A stretch of 64,000 nt of DNA from JBKQHQ01 sp052148715 (GCA_052148715.1 JBKQHQ010000021.1:1-64000), one strand, 5' to 3'; shown: positions 24,429-33,413, counted from the first letter of the stretch. Notes: a model not told the origin generated them from the sequence alone. Made by a program: numbers and translations.

Positions 24429-25525
24429 TACGGCTTGGGCACCAGACTGATGCGGGTCACGTCCTCGCCCCGGCAACCCGAGCTGGGGCACACGTTCACG
24501 CGCCGGCAATTCGCGCTTGGGTCTGCCACATAATCGGTATCGCCGCGAACGAGGACGCCGACCAAGCTCTTGGTCGCCTCGTCGTAGACCCCCGACCCGG
24601 AATTGCCGCCGAACGTATCGAGATTGGCGACAAAGAAGGCCGGGCTCGAGGTGTCGCGCACCTCGGCGCCGGGCGCATATTTGAGTGGAATGCCGCTCGG
24701 GAAGCCGATGACGAAGACTTTTGCGCCCTTGCTGATCGGGGTCGTATTCCAGGCCGTCACCGGTTCGGCAACGGTGGCGGCGACGGGTCTTGCAAGCCGG
24801 ATCAACGCCCAGTCCTGGGGTGCGTTCATCTCCCCGCCGATGACCTCCTTGCCGGCCACGACTTGGGCCGCTGGAAGGGTGGTAGCATCCGTTGTCTGCT
24901 GCTCCATCCGATAGCCAAACACGAAGCTTACCGAAGTGATCGCGGAGAGTTGGTTATTTCCCGAGACTTCGCGCACGCAGTGGCCGGCGGTCAGCACGAC
25001 ATCGGGGCGAACCAGCGTGCCGGAGCAGAAAGCCCCCGCCGGCTGTTCCGCAAAGGCTTCGTCCGGACACAAGCGCTGGACCGCCTGCAGCGGCCGGGTC
25101 TTGAGCTTGACGTTGTTGCCCGACGCGGGCGGCGTGTCGAGTGAATTGAAGAGCGCCACGGAGGCGCGAGCCACCGCTTTCACCGCAGGATCCTGGATCT
25201 GATACCAGTCCTTGCGCTCATCGAGGCCGTAGATGACCCGGAACCGGCCCTCCTCGCGCGCCGCCAGGACCAGCGCACCCTCGTTCACGGTCGACAGACG
25301 CCCTTCGGCCCCCAGCGTTCTGAACTCCTGCCCGGGCAGCGCAATTCCGGCCCGTTTCTCGAAGCGCCGCTGAAACTCATTGCGTAATTCCTCGTCGGTG
25401 GCAGCCCTGACGGCTTTCTTCGCGTCCCTGAGATCATCCGCGCAGGCGGAAGTGGCTATCCCGGTCAGGACAACCGCCATCGCCGCCAGTGACAACATGA
25501 TTGGCCGAATTGAATAGGACCCCAT
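24428..25525 (-). CDS. Secreted trypsin-like serine protease (S1 family)
   Basis: A 365-residue protein from ATG 25525, preceded by a GAGGGGG ribosome site. It begins with a signal peptide (MGSYSIRPIMLSLAAMAVVL, cut near ATSACA). An N-terminal region of about 120 residues of unknown role precedes the peptidase domain. The catalytic triad is intact: His182 in VLTAGHCV, Asp238 in PQDWALIRL and Ser309 in TFGGNSGSGV. The Cys pair FCSGT and AGHC fits the first disulfide of trypsin folds. It resembles V8-like/S1 proteases secreted by alphaproteobacteria. Upstream in-frame starts (25546, 25582, 25741) exist, but the signal peptide favours 25525. Confidence 0.85.
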   Translation of the reverse strand: MGSYSIRPIMLSLAAMAVVLTGIATSACADDLRDAKKAVRAATDEELRNEFQRRFEKRAGIALPGQEFRTLGAEGRLSTVNEGALVLAAREEGRFRVIYGLDERKDWYQIQDPAVKAVARASVALFNSLDTPPASGNNVKLKTRPLQAVQRLCPDEAFAEQPAGAFCSGTLVRPDVVLTAGHCVREVSGNNQLSAITSVSFVFGYRMEQQTTDATTLPAAQVVAGKEVIGGEMNAPQDWALIRLARPVAATVAEPVTAWNTTPISKGAKVFVIGFPSGIPLKYAPGAEVRDTSSPAFFVANLDTFGGNSGSGVYDEATKSLVGVLVRGDTDYVADPSANCRRVNVCPSSGCRGEDVTRISLVPKP

Positions 25526-25744
25526 GCCGACGATCCCCCTCGCCATCTCGCTGCGTGTTGCACGTCCAATGTAGCCGATCATGCATTCACCGGAAGAGTG
25601 AATTCGGTCTCCGCCCAAAAATGCGCAAAGTGACCGTGCGCCACATCGTGCATGATGGATTCGCGCCCCGCAACACTCGGCATCGCCCTGCCGGATCATT
25701 CCAGGGCCCACAACACGGCGGGCAAGATCGCGAACGAGCAAGCG

Positions 25745-27163
25745 TCATCGCTCCGATCTTCGCTTGGCCACCGCCCCTCCGCCGGCGTTCGCGGCCGCGT
25801 CGAGCGGCTCTTCGGCCGCGCCGCTGTTGGTTATGAGGCGCGCGCCGCGCTCGAAGGTGATGTAGGCCCAAAGCCAATCGATCGCGACGGTCAGGCGATT
25901 GCGAAAGCCGATCAGAAAGAAGATGTGAGCAACCGACCAAAGAAGCCAAGCGACGAACCCGGTGAGGCGCAGCTGTCCCATCTCGACCACGGCCGCCTGG
26001 CGTCCGATGGTCGCAAGATTGCCGAAACTTCGGTAGGCGAATGGAGGCGGAGGCTTGCGCCCGTGAACCTGCGCGGCGATGACGTGCGCAACATAAAGGC
26101 CTTCCTGCTTGGCGACGGGAGCAAGACCGGGCAGCGGCTTTCCGTCCATGTCCTTGGCGTCCGCCGTGTCGCCGATCACGAATACACGGTCCTGGCCGGG
26201 GACAGAGAGATCCGGTCCTACAACCACGCGACCGGCGCGATCAGCCGGGGCGCCAAGCCAGGCCGCGGCGGGCGAGGCCATGACACCTGCGGCCCAGATG
26301 ATCGTGCGCGCGTCGACGCGCGCCGCGCCGATGACGGCACCATCGCCATCGCAGGCGGTCACGGGCCTTCCGAGGCGCACCTCGACGCCGAGGGCTTCGA
26401 GCCGCTTGTGCGCATCATTGGAAAGCTGCTCCGGGAAGGCCGGCAGAATGCGCGGACCGGCCTCGACCAGGACAACGCGCGTCGCCCGGGGATCAATGTT
26501 GCGGAAATCCATCGCCAGCGCGTGCCGAGCGATCTCGGCGATCGCGCCGGCCATCTCGACGCCCGTGGGGCCGGCCCCGATGATTACGAAGGTGAGCAGC
26601 TTGCTTTGCTCGGCCGGGTCGCATTCCGCCTCGGCGCGCTCGAACGCAAGCAAGATGTGGCGACGGATCTTGGTCGCGTCCTCAAGCGATTTGAGCCCGG
26701 GGGCGTATGGCTCCCAGTCGTCGTGGCCGAAGTAGGAATGGCGCGCCCCGGTCGCGATCACAAGATAATCATAAATTATGTTGGGGCTTGTGGGGGCAGT
26801 CCCCAGCCTGACCTCGCGTTTCACCAGATCGACGCCCGTGACCTCGCCGAGCAAGACCGTCACGTTCTGCTGCCTGCGAAAAATCGTTCGGATCGGCGCG
26901 GCGATTTGCGCCGGCGACAGCCCAGCCGTCGCAACCTGATAGAGCAGCGGCTGAAAGAGATGGTGGTTGCGCCGGTCGATCAGCGTAACGCGGACCGCCT
27001 CCTTCGCCAGCCCTTTCGCCGCCGAAAGACCGCCAAATCCGCCGCCGACGATCACGACATGCGGCGCGCCGGACGAGGCATCCGCCTCGCGACCCGCCAC
27101 GGAGACATCGCAGAGCGGCGCACCGACCCCGTGTCGGTGCGGCGGCAGGATTGCCGTGGCCAT
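25745..27163 (-). CDS. NAD(P)/FAD-dependent oxidoreductase (type II NADH dehydrogenase-like)
   Basis: A 472-residue NDH-2 family protein. The ATG at 27163 has AAGGTG 6 bases upstream. FAD motif VVIVGGGFGGLSAAKGLA at about 35-52; RRNHHLFQPLLYQVATAGLS is the NDH-2 signature; second dinucleotide motif FVIIGAGPTGVEMAGAIAEI; FAD-binding C-terminal segment RVFVIGDTADAKD. A hydrophobic stretch near the C-terminus (LTGFVAWLLWSVAHIFFLIG) fits membrane association. It moves electrons from NADH to quinone without pumping protons. The first 35 residues are longer than usual and of low complexity. Confidence 0.9.
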   Translation of the reverse strand: MATAILPPHRHGVGAPLCDVSVAGREADASSGAPHVVIVGGGFGGLSAAKGLAKEAVRVTLIDRRNHHLFQPLLYQVATAGLSPAQIAAPIRTIFRRQQNVTVLLGEVTGVDLVKREVRLGTAPTSPNIIYDYLVIATGARHSYFGHDDWEPYAPGLKSLEDATKIRRHILLAFERAEAECDPAEQSKLLTFVIIGAGPTGVEMAGAIAEIARHALAMDFRNIDPRATRVVLVEAGPRILPAFPEQLSNDAHKRLEALGVEVRLGRPVTACDGDGAVIGAARVDARTIIWAAGVMASPAAAWLGAPADRAGRVVVGPDLSVPGQDRVFVIGDTADAKDMDGKPLPGLAPVAKQEGLYVAHVIAAQVHGRKPPPPFAYRSFGNLATIGRQAAVVEMGQLRLTGFVAWLLWSVAHIFFLIGFRNRLTVAIDWLWAYITFERGARLITNSGAAEEPLDAAANAGGGAVAKRRSER

Positions 27164-27272
27164 GACATCACCTTGCGTGCGCGCAACCATGCGCCGAAGG
27201 CGTGATCAAGCCAAGTGCGGGTCCGCAGCCCTATCCGAGCCAAGCGACCGAGTCTGGCTGGCTGGCCGTTAA

Positions 27273-27587
27273 TCAATCGAGCCCGCCGGCTTGGCCGCCG
27301 GCCTTGTCGGTCAGCGCGACCGTCTCGAAGTATGTGATTTTCGGATCGGTGCCATAGCGCGCGCGAATGCCGGCAAGCCATTCGCCCGAGTAGAATCGCT
27401 CGGCTGCCCGCTGGCTCTCCCACATATAGACACCGCCGGCAACCTTGCCGTCGCGCGAGCAAATGAATTGTTTGCGCAGGAACCCGGGGATTTTGAGGAA
27501 ATCCGGTGCGATCTGAGTGAAGTGCTTGCGGCATTCCTCAAGGCCGATGGAGGGAGGCAAGTCGTAGAGGACGATAGCAGTGATCAT
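27273..27587 (-). CDS. Small dimeric alpha/beta barrel protein (YdhR/ABM-like monooxygenase)
   Basis: A 104-residue protein. It starts MITAIVLYDLPPSIGLEECR, then IAPDFLKIPGFLRKQFICSR, then GGVYMWESQRAAERFYSGEW, a pattern typical of small ferredoxin-like monooxygenases that dimerise (YdhR/antibiotic biosynthesis monooxygenase group). No cofactor motif is expected in this family. It sits between the NDH-2 gene and the Liv operon. Its role is not known; relatives act on quinones or aromatic metabolites, or serve as stress proteins. Confidence 0.8.
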   Translation of the reverse strand: MITAIVLYDLPPSIGLEECRKHFTQIAPDFLKIPGFLRKQFICSRDGKVAGGVYMWESQRAAERFYSGEWLAGIRARYGTDPKITYFETVALTDKAGGQAGGLD

Positions 27588-27633
27588 GCGATTTCTCCTT
27601 GGGTTTGAAATTCAGCAGGGGGCTTCTGCGAGC

Positions 27634-28368
27634 TCATGCGTTAGCTGCCGCATTACCGAGATAGGCTTCCTGAACGGTGGCGTTGCTCGACAGCATGCTC
27701 GCCGGCTCGGCCAGCACGATGCGTCCGGTGTCGAGCACAAAGCCGTAATGGGCGAGCCGCAACGCGATGGCGACGTCCTGCTCGACGAGCAGGATCGAAA
27801 GACCCGCCCGGTTGATCGCGAGCAGCGCCAGACCGAGCTCGCCCACGAGCTTCGGCGCGAGACCGAGGGAAAGCTCGTCGATCAGCAGCAACTCCGGGCC
27901 GGCCATGATGCCGCGACCGATGGCGCACATCTGCTGCTCGCCCCCGGAGAGGGTCGAGGCGTCCTGCGACAACCGCTCGGCGAGCCGCGGAAAGGTGGTC
28001 AACACGAAATCCAGATCACGATTGACGATCGCGCGTCCGTCGCGACGCAGATAGGCGCCCATTAGCAGGTTCTCGCGCACCGTCATCCCGGCGAACAGCC
28101 GCCGGCCCTCCGGCACGTGCGCGACGCCCCGGCGAACGATCTCCTGCGGCGCGACTCCTGCAAGCGACTTGCCGGCAAAGCTGATCGATCCGGCGCTGGC
28201 GCGAACCACGCCGGAAAGCGTCTTGAGCAGCGTCGTCTTCCCGGCCCCATTGGAGCCGATCAGACAGACGATCTCACCGGGCTTCACGACGATGTCGACA
28301 TCATACAGGACGCGCACATCGCCGTATCCCGCGCAAAGGCCCGAAACCTTGAGCAGATCAATCGCCAT
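27634..28368 (-). CDS. livF: Branched-chain amino acid-type ABC transporter ATP-binding protein LivF
   Basis: A 244-residue ATPase: Walker A GSNGAGKTTLLKTLSG, signature LSGGEQQMCAIGR, Walker B LLLIDELSLGLAP, and VLDTGRIVLAEPASMLS at the end, all characteristic of LivF. Last gene of a five-gene operon (binding protein, LivH, LivM, LivG, LivF) reading leftward from 32325. It starts 3 bases after the livG stop. With LivG it powers import through LivH/LivM. Many Liv-type systems of this phylum import aromatic acids or other carboxylates instead of amino acids. Confidence 0.93.
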   Translation of the reverse strand: MAIDLLKVSGLCAGYGDVRVLYDVDIVVKPGEIVCLIGSNGAGKTTLLKTLSGVVRASAGSISFAGKSLAGVAPQEIVRRGVAHVPEGRRLFAGMTVRENLLMGAYLRRDGRAIVNRDLDFVLTTFPRLAERLSQDASTLSGGEQQMCAIGRGIMAGPELLLIDELSLGLAPKLVGELGLALLAINRAGLSILLVEQDVAIALRLAHYGFVLDTGRIVLAEPASMLSSNATVQEAYLGNAAANA

Positions 28369-28371
28369 GGG

Positions 28372-29154
28372 TTAATCTCCGCGGCCCGTCTGATCAACGG
28401 CAAAATCGGCGCCGAGATACGCTTCGACGACCTGGGAGCTCCTGACGACATCACCCGGCAATCCGTCCGCGATCAAGGCGCCCTGATGCAGCACCATGAT
28501 GCGCGAGCAGGCGCGCGTGACGACCTTCATCAGGTGCTCGATGAGGAGGATCGTGATGCCGCCGCGGGCAATGGCGCGGATGAGCGCGAGCGCCCGGTCG
28601 ATCTCGGTGGCATTCAGGCCGGCATTGACCTCGTCGAGAAGAAGGAGCTTGGGATTGGTCGCCAGTCCTTTCGCGAGCTCGAGGCGCTTGCGATCCGGCA
28701 GGGTGAGCTGCGAAGCCGGCGTCGCCGCAACGGCCGTCAGGCCGGTGAAGTCGAGGCATTCGGCCGCCCGCACGCGCGCCGCGACGATGGAGCGGCAACG
28801 CCCGGCGAACAGCGCGGCGGCAGCGACGTTGTCGAGCACATTCATGCGCGGGAAAGGTTGAACCACCTGAAACGTGCGCCCAATGCCGCGTCGCGCGATC
28901 TCGTAAGCCGGAAGGCGGTCGATCTGTCGGCCCTCGAACATGACCGCGCCCGCATCCGGTGCCTGCACCCCGGTAATGACATTGATCAGCGTGGTCTTGC
29001 CGGCGCCGTTCGGCCCGATGAGGCCGACGATCTCACCCGGTGCAAGATCGAAGGTGACGTCGTTGAGCGCGACGAGGCCGCCGAAGCGCTTCGTGACGCC
29101 GGACACGCGCATGAGCGGAGCCGGCGGGGCTAAGGCATGCGCGGGCGAGCTCAT
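28372..29154 (-). CDS. livG: Branched-chain amino acid-type ABC transporter ATP-binding protein LivG
   Basis: A 260-residue ATPase. The ATG at 29154 overlaps the livM stop by 4 bases (29151-29154). Walker A GPNGAGKTTLINVITG; RRGIGRTFQVVQPFPRMNVL is the LivG Q-loop region; Walker B LLLLDEVNAGLN; H-loop LLIEHLMKVV. The usual signature LSGGQ is replaced by a degenerate segment around SQLTLPDRKRLELAKGLA, where the Ser-Gly-Gly is lost; LivG proteins often read LSYGxQR here, so this is a notable deviation. Confidence 0.92.
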   Translation of the reverse strand: MSSPAHALAPPAPLMRVSGVTKRFGGLVALNDVTFDLAPGEIVGLIGPNGAGKTTLINVITGVQAPDAGAVMFEGRQIDRLPAYEIARRGIGRTFQVVQPFPRMNVLDNVAAAALFAGRCRSIVAARVRAAECLDFTGLTAVAATPASQLTLPDRKRLELAKGLATNPKLLLLDEVNAGLNATEIDRALALIRAIARGGITILLIEHLMKVVTRACSRIMVLHQGALIADGLPGDVVRSSQVVEAYLGADFAVDQTGRGD

Positions 29155-30146
29155 GACGGTAATACCGGTGCGCGCGCGGCATCGCCGCGATCCGCCGCAT
29201 GCTGCGGACGGGCGAACACGCGCACGCGAGCCATGGCATGGCGGAAGCTGCCCAGGCCCCCCGGGACGAACACCAGCAGCAACACGATGATGATGCCGAG
29301 TATCCCGGCATGGAAGTTCAAAACATTTCGCCAGACGAGTTCTTCGAGCGCGACGAAGATGACGGCGCCGAACACCGGTCCGTACACCGTCCCGACGCCG
29401 CCGAGGAACGCCATGACGATCGGCTTGATCGACAGGATGTCGTCGAACGCGTCGCTCGGATCGATGTAGCCGATCCAGGTCGCGTAGATCGCGCCGGCCA
29501 AGCCCGTCGTCACGGCGGACGCGACGAAGGCCGCGACCTTGGCCTGCAGCGTATTGATCCCAAGCACGATCGCCGCATCCTCGTTCTGCTCGATACAACG
29601 AAGCGCCCAGCCGACGCGGCTGCGAACGATGACGACCGTGAGTCCGACCGTTGCGACGGCCGCGGCCAGCATGCCACAATAGTAGAGCCTGGCGGTCGCA
29701 TCGACGCCGAGCAGCGTCGAGCCGGGCAAGTTCAATCCCATCCCGCCGCCGGTGATCGCCGTCGCTCCGTTCACGATCTCGCGCAGAACGGCGGCGAGCA
29801 CGAGGCTGGCGACGGCGAAGTAATGCCCGCGCAGGCGCAGAATCGCCGGACCGATCACGAGCGCGAACAGCCCGGCGGCGGCGGCACCCGCGAGCCATGC
29901 GGCAGGCAGCGAGGCGTAAGCGCGAACGATCCCGCTTCCATAAGCACCCAGGCCGAAGAAGGCCGCGGTTGCGAACGATGGATAGCCGGTGAGCCCACCG
30001 ATGATGTTCCAGGACGACGCGAGCGTCACATACATGAACGCGATGGTCGCGAGCCGCACGAGGTAATTGCTGGTCACGAAAGGCAGCACGCAGAGCACGA
30101 TCGCAAGTGCCGCGAGACCCGCCGCCAGCGCGATACGGCGCTTCAT
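29151..30146 (-). CDS. livM: Branched-chain amino acid-type ABC transporter permease LivM
   Basis: A 331-residue permease with about nine to ten membrane segments. Conserved LivM blocks: LASSWNIIGGLTGYPSFATA, RLRGHYFAVASLVLAAVLRE, GWALRCIEQNEDAAIVLGIN and GGVGTVYGPVFGAVIFVALE. The start at 30146 overlaps the livH stop by 4 bases and the end overlaps livG, so the operon is translationally coupled. The C-terminal 30 residues are polar and extend past the last helix. Confidence 0.92.
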   Translation of the reverse strand: MKRRIALAAGLAALAIVLCVLPFVTSNYLVRLATIAFMYVTLASSWNIIGGLTGYPSFATAAFFGLGAYGSGIVRAYASLPAAWLAGAAAAGLFALVIGPAILRLRGHYFAVASLVLAAVLREIVNGATAITGGGMGLNLPGSTLLGVDATARLYYCGMLAAAVATVGLTVVIVRSRVGWALRCIEQNEDAAIVLGINTLQAKVAAFVASAVTTGLAGAIYATWIGYIDPSDAFDDILSIKPIVMAFLGGVGTVYGPVFGAVIFVALEELVWRNVLNFHAGILGIIIVLLLVFVPGGLGSFRHAMARVRVFARPQHAADRGDAARAPVLPS

Positions 30147-31027
30147 ATGAAGCCCCGCCTTCCCATGATCCCGCTCGGCCGAAAGATCAGGAGGAGCACG
30201 AGAGCGCTGAAGGAGAGCGTGAGCGCGTATTCCGGCCCGAAGAAGATCGCGCCAAAACTTTCCAGGACGCCCAGCACGAGGCCGCCCACGAGGACCCCGG
30301 TCACGCTGCCTAACCCGCCGAGCACGCAGGTGACGAAGGCCTTGCCCAGATAGGTCGTCCCGGCAAGCGGGGAGATCGGAAAGATCGGGCTCAGCAGTGC
30401 GCCGGCCGCGCCTGCCAGCGCCGCCCCAAGCCCGAAGGTCAGGGCAAAGATCGTGGTCGGATCGACGCCCATCAATATGGCCGCATAACGGTCCATCCGG
30501 ACCGCGACGATCGCCCGCCCGATCGATGTGCCGCGCAGTAGAAGGTAGAGCAGGGCTACGAACAGAAGCGCAAACAGCATGCTTGCCAAACGGTCGATCG
30601 GAACGATCACGTCCAAGCCGGGAATGACACTCGACAGATCGATGATGCCGAGCGGCGGCACGAGGTTGACCTTGCGAAAATCCGCTTTGAAGGCAACCAG
30701 CATGATGTTGTCGAGCAGCAGAGTGAGCCCGAACGTGGTTGTCATGGTGATGAGCACGGGCGCTTCAACGACCCGGTTCACCACGATGAACTGAATGACG
30801 TAGCCGACCCCAAACAATGCCAACGCCGCGACGGGCGCAAAGACGAAGGGGTGAATGCCCAGCAGGCTGTAGGCGAAGAAGGCGAGATAGGCGCCCAGCA
30901 CCACGAACGAGCCGTGCAGGATGTTGATGACGTTGAGGACACCCCAGACCAGCGAGAAGCCCGCCGCAATGCAAGCGTACAGGCCGCCCAGCAGTAGTCC
31001 ATTCACCAGCACCTGGACGTACAGCAT
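30143..31027 (-). CDS. livH: Branched-chain amino acid-type ABC transporter permease LivH
   Basis: A 294-residue permease. It starts MLYVQVLVNGLLLGGLYACI, then AAGFSLVWGVLNVINILHGS, the LivH signature. GTSIGRAIVAVRMDRYAAIL and the membrane loop GKAFVTCVLGGLGSVTGVLV follow. It begins 23 bases after the binding-protein stop and overlaps livM. It forms the membrane channel with LivM. Confidence 0.93.
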   Translation of the reverse strand: MLYVQVLVNGLLLGGLYACIAAGFSLVWGVLNVINILHGSFVVLGAYLAFFAYSLLGIHPFVFAPVAALALFGVGYVIQFIVVNRVVEAPVLITMTTTFGLTLLLDNIMLVAFKADFRKVNLVPPLGIIDLSSVIPGLDVIVPIDRLASMLFALLFVALLYLLLRGTSIGRAIVAVRMDRYAAILMGVDPTTIFALTFGLGAALAGAAGALLSPIFPISPLAGTTYLGKAFVTCVLGGLGSVTGVLVGGLVLGVLESFGAIFFGPEYALTLSFSALVLLLIFRPSGIMGRRGFI

Positions 31028-31050
31028 AAGGCCAGGCCTCTGCGCCTCGC

Positions 31051-32325
31051 TCAGTGCACGCCGAGGAGCAGGTCGCCGGCTTTGATGGCGTCGGGATAGA
31101 CGACAACCGCACGTCCCTGCTGAATCTGGAATACGGGAGGCACGTACGAGATCGCCTGTCCGGCGGCGTTGAAGCTCAGTGGACCGAAGAATGTCGCAAA
31201 GCCGCCGGCGGCCAGCGCCTCACGGACCTTGCCGTGATCTATGGAACCGGCTTTCTCGATCGCCATCTGCAGCACGACGCCGACCGCGCTGCCGGTCGCA
31301 TTGGTGAAGTCAGGCAGGGATTTGTACTTTTTCTTGAACATCTCCGTGTAGCTCTCGGAGCTGCCGAACGCGTCTTTGCTCTTGTAGCGCACCGCGGGGT
31401 GCCACCAGGTCGCGCTTGTCAGGTTTTCCGCCAGCGAGCCGGTCGCGTCGATGAATTCTTGGTAAGCCGGGGCATTGATCATGGTCACGACTTGCGCCTT
31501 GACGCTGAGGTCGGCCATCTGCTTGCGGATCAGGATCATGTCGTTGATGTAGCCGGTGGCAACGATCCAATCGGGATTGGCGGCCTTGATCTCCGTCAAG
31601 GCCGAGGCGTGATCGAGCGTATTGATGGCGTACTTCCCGAAATAGACCACGCTGAGACCGCGCTTCTTAACGGACTTTTCGAATTCCTGACCAAGCGCCA
31701 GCGGAAAGAGATCATTGCGCGCCAGAATGGCGACCCGTTGGACCTTTGGTGCCTTGCTCCTGACGATATCGCTCATCGGCTCGGAGAGCGTGTCATTTTC
31801 GGTGAACGTCCCGAACAGGTTCTTGTAGCCCTGGTCGTAGACCTCGGCAGAGGATGCCGTCGGGGCTAGCGTGGGGATGCCGTATCGCTCCGAGACGGTG
31901 CTAGCCGCCTTGGTGGCTCCCGAGCCGAACGGCGAGAACATGAAATCGACCTTGTCGTCGGTCGCGAGCTTTTCGGCGAGTTGCACCGCCTTCGGCGTGG
32001 CCGACTGATAGTCGTAATAGACGATTTCGATCGGATGCTTTGTCCCGCCGACGTCGATCCCACCGGCGGCATTCACGACGTCCTTCCACAATTCATACCC
32101 TTGCTGGAGCTTCGTGCCCTCCGGCGACAGCGCACCCGTCAGAGGAAGCGGCGCCCCGATGCGAATGGCGGCGCTGTCCGCTTGGGCCTTGGACACGGCC
32201 GTAGATGCCAAGAGTCCGAGTGCGAGAACCGCGAGCGCCCAGGTGGCCAGCCTGCGCCTCGGCGCGCACCGCAACGGACGGGACTCGCTGGAAATGCAAT
32301 CGACGGACGGCCTCCATAACCCCAT
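31051..32325 (-). CDS. ABC transporter substrate-binding protein (LivK-like)
   Basis: A 424-residue periplasmic binding protein of the Leu/Ile/Val type. It has a long N-terminus with basic residues (PLRCAPRRRLATW), then a hydrophobic signal core (ALAVLALGLLASTAVS) and cleavage near KAQADS. The mature part begins AIRIGAPLPLTGALSPEGTK, the usual type-1 binding fold, with VDFMFSPFGSGATKAASTVS and LFGTFTENDTLSEPM. It is the first gene of the Liv operon. The divergent GntR gene and GTATAC boxes upstream suggest ligand-dependent control. Ligand unknown. Confidence 0.92.
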   Translation of the reverse strand: MGLWRPSVDCISSESRPLRCAPRRRLATWALAVLALGLLASTAVSKAQADSAAIRIGAPLPLTGALSPEGTKLQQGYELWKDVVNAAGGIDVGGTKHPIEIVYYDYQSATPKAVQLAEKLATDDKVDFMFSPFGSGATKAASTVSERYGIPTLAPTASSAEVYDQGYKNLFGTFTENDTLSEPMSDIVRSKAPKVQRVAILARNDLFPLALGQEFEKSVKKRGLSVVYFGKYAINTLDHASALTEIKAANPDWIVATGYINDMILIRKQMADLSVKAQVVTMINAPAYQEFIDATGSLAENLTSATWWHPAVRYKSKDAFGSSESYTEMFKKKYKSLPDFTNATGSAVGVVLQMAIEKAGSIDHGKVREALAAGGFATFFGPLSFNAAGQAISYVPPVFQIQQGRAVVVYPDAIKAGDLLLGVH

Positions 32326-32380
32326 TGTCGTCTCCTCCGGTCAGCTCAAGAACAGCGGACCTTCATGCAAGCCATATGCC

Positions 32381-32396
32381 AAATCGTATACAATCG
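32381..32396. promoter_or_regulatory. GntR/FadR-type operator box, liv side
   Basis: AAATCGTATACAATCG with the palindromic core GTATAC at 32386-32391. It lies about 60 bases upstream of the binding-protein start, where it could block the liv promoter. Its left half AAATCGTATAC is the inverse of the box at 32564-32574. Confidence 0.62.
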
Positions 32397-32560
32397 TAGA
32401 CCGAGTTTCCGCTGGGAAAATCGACGCCCCAGCATCCCTTTGAGATGGTCACCGGTATTGATTTTGTAGATATTTCATCGGCAAAGCCAGCGCTTTTTGT
32501 CGTTATGGGAATTGGCGGGGATTGTTCCGGGAACGCCGATAAATTGGCAAAAAATTCCAA

Positions 32561-32575
32561 AGCGTATACGATTTG
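32561..32575. promoter_or_regulatory. GntR/FadR-type operator box, regulator side
   Basis: AGCGTATACGATTTG with core GTATAC at 32564-32569, ending 4 bases before the GTG start of the GntR gene. Together with the box at 32381-32396 it forms a pair in opposite orientation in the divergent promoter region, as expected for an autoregulated FadR-family repressor. Confidence 0.62.
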
Positions 32576-32579
32576 TGCC

Positions 32580-33257
32580 GTGAGCCTCCTCGATCACATC
32601 GATACCCTGCGCGCTGGTCGTCCTGCGAGTCCGGACGTCATCGCGGACGTGCTGTTGGCGATCATCTTGCGGGGCCACTTTCGCGGCGGTCAGCCGCTAC
32701 GCCAGGATGAGCTCGCGAGCTGGTTCGGCGTCAGCCGAATTCCGGTTCGCGAGGCTTTGCGTCAACTCACGGCCGATGGGCTCGTCGAGTTTCACCCCAA
32801 GCGCGGCGCGGTCGTTGCCGCGCTGAAGCCCGACGAGGCCGAGGAAATCCTCGAGATCCGCTGCACATTGGAGATCAAGGCGGCCACCCTGGCCATGCCG
32901 CATTGGACCGACGCCACCTTCGCTGCCCTGACCGCCATGCTCGACGAAGCCGAGACATGCTCGTCGATCGATCGCTGGAGCGATCTGAATTGGCGCTTTC
33001 ACGAGGAGCTTTATCGTCCCGCGGCGCGTCCGCGGCTGCTGTCGCTCATCTGCACCTTGAACACGAACGTGGACCGCTACATCCGCCTGCTCGTCAGCCA
33101 GTCCGACTACCGGCTCCAGGCGCAACGCGAGCACCGCGCCATTCTCGCCTGCGCCTGCGTGCGCAACGTCGCGGCTCTGTCGGCGCTGATCGAGCAGCAC
33201 GCCATGCAGACGGCCGTTCGATTGCGCCGGTTTCTCGATGCCTACGAGGGGTCGTAG
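32580..33257 (+). CDS. GntR family transcriptional regulator (FadR subfamily)
   Basis: A 225-residue regulator from GTG 32580 (VSLLDHIDTLRAG). An ATG-start frame from 32445 is open but would translate straight through an operator box, so it is rejected. The winged helix spans about residues 15-75 (DVIADVLLAIILRGHFRGGQ, PLRQDELASWFGVSRIPVRE, ALRQLTADGLVEFHPKRGAV), followed by an all-helical FCD effector domain with DLNWRFHEELYRPAA and the late His in AQREHRAILAC as likely metal ligands. It is divergent from the Liv operon and is its likely regulator. Confidence 0.88.
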   Translation: MSLLDHIDTLRAGRPASPDVIADVLLAIILRGHFRGGQPLRQDELASWFGVSRIPVREALRQLTADGLVEFHPKRGAVVAALKPDEAEEILEIRCTLEIKAATLAMPHWTDATFAALTAMLDEAETCSSIDRWSDLNWRFHEELYRPAARPRLLSLICTLNTNVDRYIRLLVSQSDYRLQAQREHRAILACACVRNVAALSALIEQHAMQTAVRLRRFLDAYEGS

Positions 33258-33294
33258 CGCAGGCGCGGAGCGGTCCGAAGTGAAATTCAGATGG

Positions 33295-33413
33295 CGTCCC
33301 GGGCCTTGTGCCCGGGCTCGCTCCGCGCGTCGGGGCCTCGCGCGCGACAGCGCTCCAACGAATGGGTACCGGAGCTTGCTGTACCATGGGTCCCGGGCAC
33401 GAGGCCCGGGACG
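33295..33413. repeat. Palindromic repeat (CCCGGGCC type)
   Basis: The arms 33295-33316 (CGTCCCGGGCCTTGTGCCCG plus GG) and 33392-33413 are inverted complements with one mismatch. Each arm is itself a short hairpin (CCCGGGC/GCCCGGG). It lies between the convergent GntR and GST genes. Repeats of this look are common in Bradyrhizobium-like genomes. Confidence 0.78.

Noticed and set aside
25652..27205. 517-codon plus-strand frame opposite the NDH-2 gene
   Set aside because: Composition biased to Arg, Asp and Gly with no domain; NDH-2 on the other strand carries both dinucleotide motifs.
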